Source of the DNA: Anastatus disparis
Taxonomy: Eukaryota > Arthropoda > Insecta > Hymenoptera > Eupelmidae
Assembly (NCBI GenBank): GCA_017163975.1
Contig: JAFFSR010000221.1
Span: forward strand, 6,138,001 to 6,202,000
Direction: 5' to 3'
DNA length: 64,000 nucleotides
How positions within the stretch are numbered: the first letter of the stretch is position 1; every line of letters begins with the position of its first letter. The position numbers and the translations under genes were made by a program. Positions 60,285 through 64,000 of this stretch are shown here, piece by piece. A model generated the notes under the pieces. That model saw only the letters and a program-made list of their open reading frames with translations, did not search any database and was not told where the DNA came from.

Positions 60285-61290
60285 AAAACTATATCCTAGA
60301 GTAACTTGGTGAGCGTCCTAAGTGATCACTAAGTATCCTGGAACTAGGTAACTACGATCCAGCGATCCTAACATCCTAGGTACCCTAGGGTAGACTTAGA
60401 TCCAGTAATAGCACCATGGTGACCCTGAGGTAAACCTGGATATCAGCTACCTGGGGCAGACTAGGTACCTGGCTACCTTAGGTAAACCTTGGGATATCTG
60501 ATCATGGGTGCCTCAGGTACCCTAGGTGCTGGATACCGTGGTAACCCCAGAGTACCCTAGGGTAGCTGGATCCGTGGTAACCTGGTACCCTAGGTGCTGG
60601 ATCAGGGTACAGGGTACCTAGGGGCGCGTGGTAACGGTACGTCGGGTAGCTGGAACTGAACAGAGTCCCTAGGTGCTGGACGTAGGTAACCCCAGGGTAC
60701 CCTAGGGTGCTGGATACCGTGGTACCAGGGTACCCTCGGTGCTGGATCCCGTGGACCCAGGGTACCCTAGGTGCTGGATCCGTAGGTAACCAGGTACCCT
60801 AGGGTAACTGGACGAGGTACCAGGGTCCCTCGGTCTGGATCCCGTAGGAACCCCAGGGTACCCTAGGGTGCTGGATCCGAGGAACCCCAGGGTCCCTCGG
60901 TGCTGGATCCCGTGGTAACCCCAGGGTACCCTAGGATCTGACCAAGGGTAACCTCAGGGTCCCTAGGGTGCTGATCAGGGAACCCAGGTACCCTAGGATA
61001 GCTTGAGGTTACCCTTGGACATCAGCTACCCTAGGTCCGTGGGGTTTGCCCATGGGAACAGACCCTAGGGTACCTGGGGTCACCAGGGTATCCAGATATC
61101 CCGGCCTACCTAGGTCCAGATCCTCTATGATCTACCTAGGGTAGCTGATATCTAGGTTTACCTCAGGTCACATGGATGTATGATCTTGGATTACAGTCAC
61201 TAGGTCACCTTAGGATTAGTGATCGTTAGACTCGTAGTTTAACCAGGTACCTAGGATCTATGATCCTTAGGATCGCAACTAGCTGGTTAC
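60285..61290. repeat. GC-rich minisatellite made of short palindromes
   Basis: About 1 kb of degenerate tandem units, roughly 36 bp in the best-preserved middle part. Each unit chains GGTAACC, CCAGGGTACC, CCTAGGGTGC and TGGATCC. Middle copies (about 60530-60990) are most alike; copies decay toward both ends and become more AT-rich. The two ends are inverted copies: TGACCCTGAGGTAAACCT, GATATCAGCTACCT at 60420-60452 against 61138-61170. Many differences between copies are lengths of C or G runs. Composition is unlike anything else in the window. Confidence 0.8.
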
Positions 61291-61821
61291 TTGGATCTTG
61301 TTTGCATATCTCAGTCTTCTAATTTACCTGCCTAACTGTGTTTTTTTTTATAATACTTTTTTCTTATTTTCGTCTATAAATTGCCTTTAGCTCTTTGCTT
61401 AGATGGAACATATTATGTTTCATGATGCCATAACTTTTAAAATAGTCATTTTGGACTCTGTTTGACTGGTGAGCTAAATTCCGTTCACACCATTTCGAGC
61501 TAAATAACTTTTTGAACTTGAAAGTACAGCAAAATCCCTATTATACTGTCAAAAAGTAATACAACCACCAATCCTATATATACTAAATTCTTTACGATCT
61601 ACAACAAAAAATAAATCTTTAATAAATTGAAAACACAAAAAAAACATACTAGAAACAAAACATACACAAGGCCTTAAAATACACGAAAACTGTTGTTATT
61701 TAACAAAACAAATTCGCGTTCTCTTTTATCATTTGTTTTATAAATGACATCTCTTGATATTTCCCAGATTTTTGATACGTTTTGTTTTTGTTTCATGGGT
61801 CTACGATAAAAATGTTTTACT
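61291..61821. other. AT-rich right part of the composite element
   Basis: Ordinary AT-rich sequence between the minisatellite and the 73-bp repeat. No transposase-like frame. Confidence 0.5.
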
Positions 61822-61956
61822 TTTTCGTTATCATCTTTGTGATTTTTGTTTTTCGAATATCATCTTTATTTTTCTGATATTATTCGTTTTTTCAATTATA
61901 TCTGTATGTTTTATATTTTCGTTTTTTCGAATATCATCTTTATTTTTGATATTTGT
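61822..61956. repeat. Tandem repeat with about 73-bp spacing
   Basis: TTTTTCGAATATCATCTTTA followed by TTTTT and GATATT occurs at about 61849 and again at about 61923. A weaker third unit (TTTTCGTTATCATCTTTG) begins at about 61822. Confidence 0.7.
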
Positions 61957-62062
61957 TTCTGTATAATTACTTCAATTTATCCACGGTATATAAAACGACT
62001 CTCCCACGACGTCCAGCACCCGCTCGCCGCCTACCACCCTGAACCCAACACTATTACTATCT

Positions 62063-62335
62063 ATCCGGGTCATCCGAAAATTGAAAATTTTTTCGAAATT
62101 TTCCGGGACGAACCCTGGCCCTAGGCGCGCCGAGCCTAAGCCCAGCGCTACCGTCCTATCTTGCTCTTCTTTATAATACTGATAGTGATTCTGAGTGCAT
62201 CATTCGAACGCCCGGTCTTTCCTGACGCAGCCAACATTCACACTTTCAATGCATTATTACATGGAACCTTGAGATACTGGTGTATTCAAAAAAAATTTTC
62301 AATTTACTCTTGTATCCACGCTACTGTGAAAGCAC
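62063..62335. repeat. Right terminal inverted repeat of the composite element
   Basis: Reverse complement of the left arm. It is preceded by GGTATATAAAACG (about 61984), a TATA-like string. The open frame running through this arm (TLRYWCI, SIYSCIHATVKAL) is also open in the left arm on the minus strand. Confidence 0.8.
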
Positions 62336-62337
62336 TA

Positions 62338-62906
62338 ATAGAGAAGCTTAATGAGACGGTTATAGCTAAGAACTGTGCAAAAATATTATTAGAAATTAGT
62401 TCCAACGCTGCTTCGCTAAGAGAAAGAGAAATTAAAAGTATATGAAAAATAAAAGATGATGACGGTGATGGTGTTATTCATCCTGAAACTATACAAGCAC
62501 AGAGGAGAAGAAAATAAGAAAAGGGTAATAGAAAAGTTATGCAAATATATTTTTAATTTAAATGGCTTACAAATTAAACATTCTAATCACAAGCAAACGA
62601 ACTGTCGAGAATATTTATTTTTAGCTAAATATATTATGTTGTTGTTATAAAATATCTTTAATGTTTTGGGGATATTTTAGTAACTGTTATTAGGTTTAAT
62701 CGTTTGATACGGGTTGGCATCCTTTATGGGCGATAGTTGCTCTTAAAGAAGTAATTGAGGGCCTTTTTCTTATATTTAAATCTTCAAAAGTATCGTTAAA
62801 AAATTTTTTAGTAACTAAACAACATTTGGAATTTTTATTGACATTTCTGTTCACTGTCAAGGATCAAGTTAAACTCATCTTTCAGTGATCATTAAAGTAT
62901 TTAAAA
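62338..62906. other. DNA right of the composite element, no gene recognised
   Basis: The first 110 bases keep an open frame with charged residues (LIEKLNETVIAKNCAKIL, then SLREREIKSI) that runs out of the right inverted repeat. It may be a host or element coding remnant. The rest is AT-rich. Confidence 0.35.
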
Positions 62907-63440
62907 TTAAATTTTTAAAGCTCCGTTATGGATTGTTGATAAATAAAATATTATAAATATTAAGTTTTCATCCTCCAATTCTTCTACATAATATGTCAAT
63001 AAATTTTTAGCTTTTTTAGCTTTAGCATAGAGTTTTCGAAATTCGTATTTTCTTTTACGATGAATAAAAGTTTTGATTTCTTTACATAACAAGTTTTTCT
63101 TCGTAAATACTATGTCTAGATAAATGATTCCTTCCTTAGGTAATACCAAATCCCGTCTAAGATCATCTAATTTCTTCTGGCAGAAAGTTTGAAGGATCTT
63201 ATTCTTACCAGCTAGTACATATTTATCGTCTTCACAATCACTTTTATTTTTCTTTCCGAAGTTTTTATCAACTCGTGCTTTCTCTTCTGTAATCACGCTG
63301 GTTGGTTTGTTTACTCGCTTTGGCCGTCCACCGATACTAAGCTTCTGAATTCCTGGATTATAATGCATTTGTTGCTTGGCTTGCAATAATGATATTATTA
63401 CTCGGGAGTTTAGACAGCGTTGATTGATTGCCGTCACCAT
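62907..63440 (-). CDS. Unrecognised lysine-rich open frame (177 codons)
   Basis: The longest open frame in the window, ATG at 63440-63438 and TAA at 62909-62907. I do not recognise the family. It is strongly basic, with GGRPKRVNKP near residue 37 (similar to an AT-hook core), EEKARVDKNFGKKNKSD (about 52-68), and HRKRKYEFRKLYAKAKKAK (about 127-145). An acidic EELED stretch follows, then a hydrophobic end. The frame stays open upstream of this ATG (VYALRDFH precedes it), so it may be an internal or terminal exon, or a remnant of a mobile-element protein. The adjacent 2.5-kb element lies 570 bases away. No splice sites could be assigned with confidence. Whether it is translated is uncertain. Confidence 0.35.
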   Translation of the reverse strand: MVTAINQRCLNSRVIISLLQAKQQMHYNPGIQKLSIGGRPKRVNKPTSVITEEKARVDKNFGKKNKSDCEDDKYVLAGKNKILQTFCQKKLDDLRRDLVLPKEGIIYLDIVFTKKNLLCKEIKTFIHRKRKYEFRKLYAKAKKAKNLLTYYVEELEDENLIFIIFYLSTIHNGALKI

Positions 63441-64000
63441 GTGAAAGTCCCTTAGGCATAGACAACATAATGTATTAAAAAATAATACAGTAAAAAGGAA
63501 ATTACGAGGGAAAAAGGGGAAAATAAATTCTTGAAAAAAGATAGAAAAATAATTATTTTTCTGGGTAAATTTTTCTTATATATTATCATGAATTGATGAT
63601 TGCATCGTCATTTCTTGAATTCTTTAAGGACTTTCTACCTCATCTCCTCGCAGATTCGTAAAAAGTTCAAGAAATAACATCGAGATTAGAAATTATATCG
63701 TTACTGTATCATAATATGAAATTTTAAGTAAATTTAAAATTATTTTTTATAGTTTATTGCAATAATAGTATTTATTACAACTAACATGGAACTTCTTTCA
63801 ATAAAAAGAAAAAAAAATGTAATAGGCCAAAAAGAATAAAAGTTATGTAGGTGACGACAAGCGAATTCCCCGGTATTCTTTGAATTGTTCAAGATTAGTT
63901 TCTGCAACTCGTGCAGTTTCCACGGTCAGGTCGACTTGATAAATGCTCAAAAAACGAAAATCTTTAATTTTTCACTCGCACAGCATGTAAGTGCAAATCA
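63441..64000. other. AT-rich DNA to the window end
   Basis: No feature recognised. The sequence from about 63840 is somewhat less AT-rich. Confidence 0.5.

Larger units (their letters stand above)
59820..62335. mobile_element. Composite element with long terminal inverted repeats and a minisatellite core
   Basis: About 2516 bp bounded by inverted repeats (59820-60098 and 62063-62335) whose outermost bases are GTGCTTTCAC and GTGAAAGCAC. TA stands directly outside both ends (59818-59819 and 62336-62337). Similarity between the flanks stops at these points. That fits a TA-targeting DNA transposon derivative such as Tc1/mariner-like, but no transposase frame is present. The superfamily is therefore open, and a TA pair can occur by chance. 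The interior holds a 23-base A-run, a 1-kb GC-rich minisatellite and an AT-rich right part with its own 73-bp repeat. Confidence 0.6.

Noticed and set aside
60285..61290. CRISPR array
   Set aside because: Units are contiguous and degenerate with no unique spacers, and the window is eukaryotic.
60285..61290. Telomeric or rDNA repeat
   Set aside because: Units do not match TTAGG-type telomere repeats, and no rRNA-like sequence is present.

Overview
The window is eukaryotic and very AT-rich: long gene-poor DNA, introns with GT..AG borders, tRNA-derived SINEs, inverted-repeat elements and GA/CT microsatellites. The one gene I recognise is an insect-type fatty acyl-CoA reductase (FAR). That and the overall texture suggest an insect, possibly a hymenopteran, but the order is an inference.

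Layout. 1-16.8 kb is intergenic. It holds a 139-bp piggyBac-like MITE with flanking TTAA (3717-3863), a two-copy 73-bp tandem repeat (6216-6362), a fold-back element (7739-7999), three SINE copies and a 397-bp near-perfect palindrome (10185-10581). From 16840 to 33651 a five-exon FAR gene lies on the + strand. Its exons are 16840-17027, 19063-19284, 22031-22294, 29972-30199 and 33345-33651, and they join in frame into 402 codons. All four introns are phase 2. They carry two SINEs, a MITE-like inverted repeat and a hairpin just before the last exon. 33.7-59.5 kb has no recognisable gene. It contains a decayed coding-like stretch with an AT-hook-like motif (about 37.4-37.9 kb), three more SINEs, a possible second SINE family (52150-52310), a degenerate GATx/ATCx region (48 kb) and purine/pyrimidine-skewed segments (53.3-59.4 kb).

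The most unusual structure is at 59820-62335: about 2.5 kb bounded by about 275-bp inverted repeats and flanked by TA. Inside is a 1-kb GC-rich minisatellite built from short palindromes (GGTACC, CCTAGG, GGATCC, GGTAACC), whose two ends are inverted copies of each other. Right of it is a 177-codon lysine-rich open frame on the minus strand (62907-63440) that I do not recognise.

The predicted FAR is about 100 residues shorter than usual for the family. It lacks the segment expected to carry the YxxxK catalytic motif, and its Rossmann TGxxGxxG motif reads TGVTSELG. It is either a non-catalytic FAR paralogue, a gene that lost a phase-2 exon, or a gene with an exon I failed to see. No CRISPR array, rRNA, functional tRNA gene or prokaryotic operon was seen.
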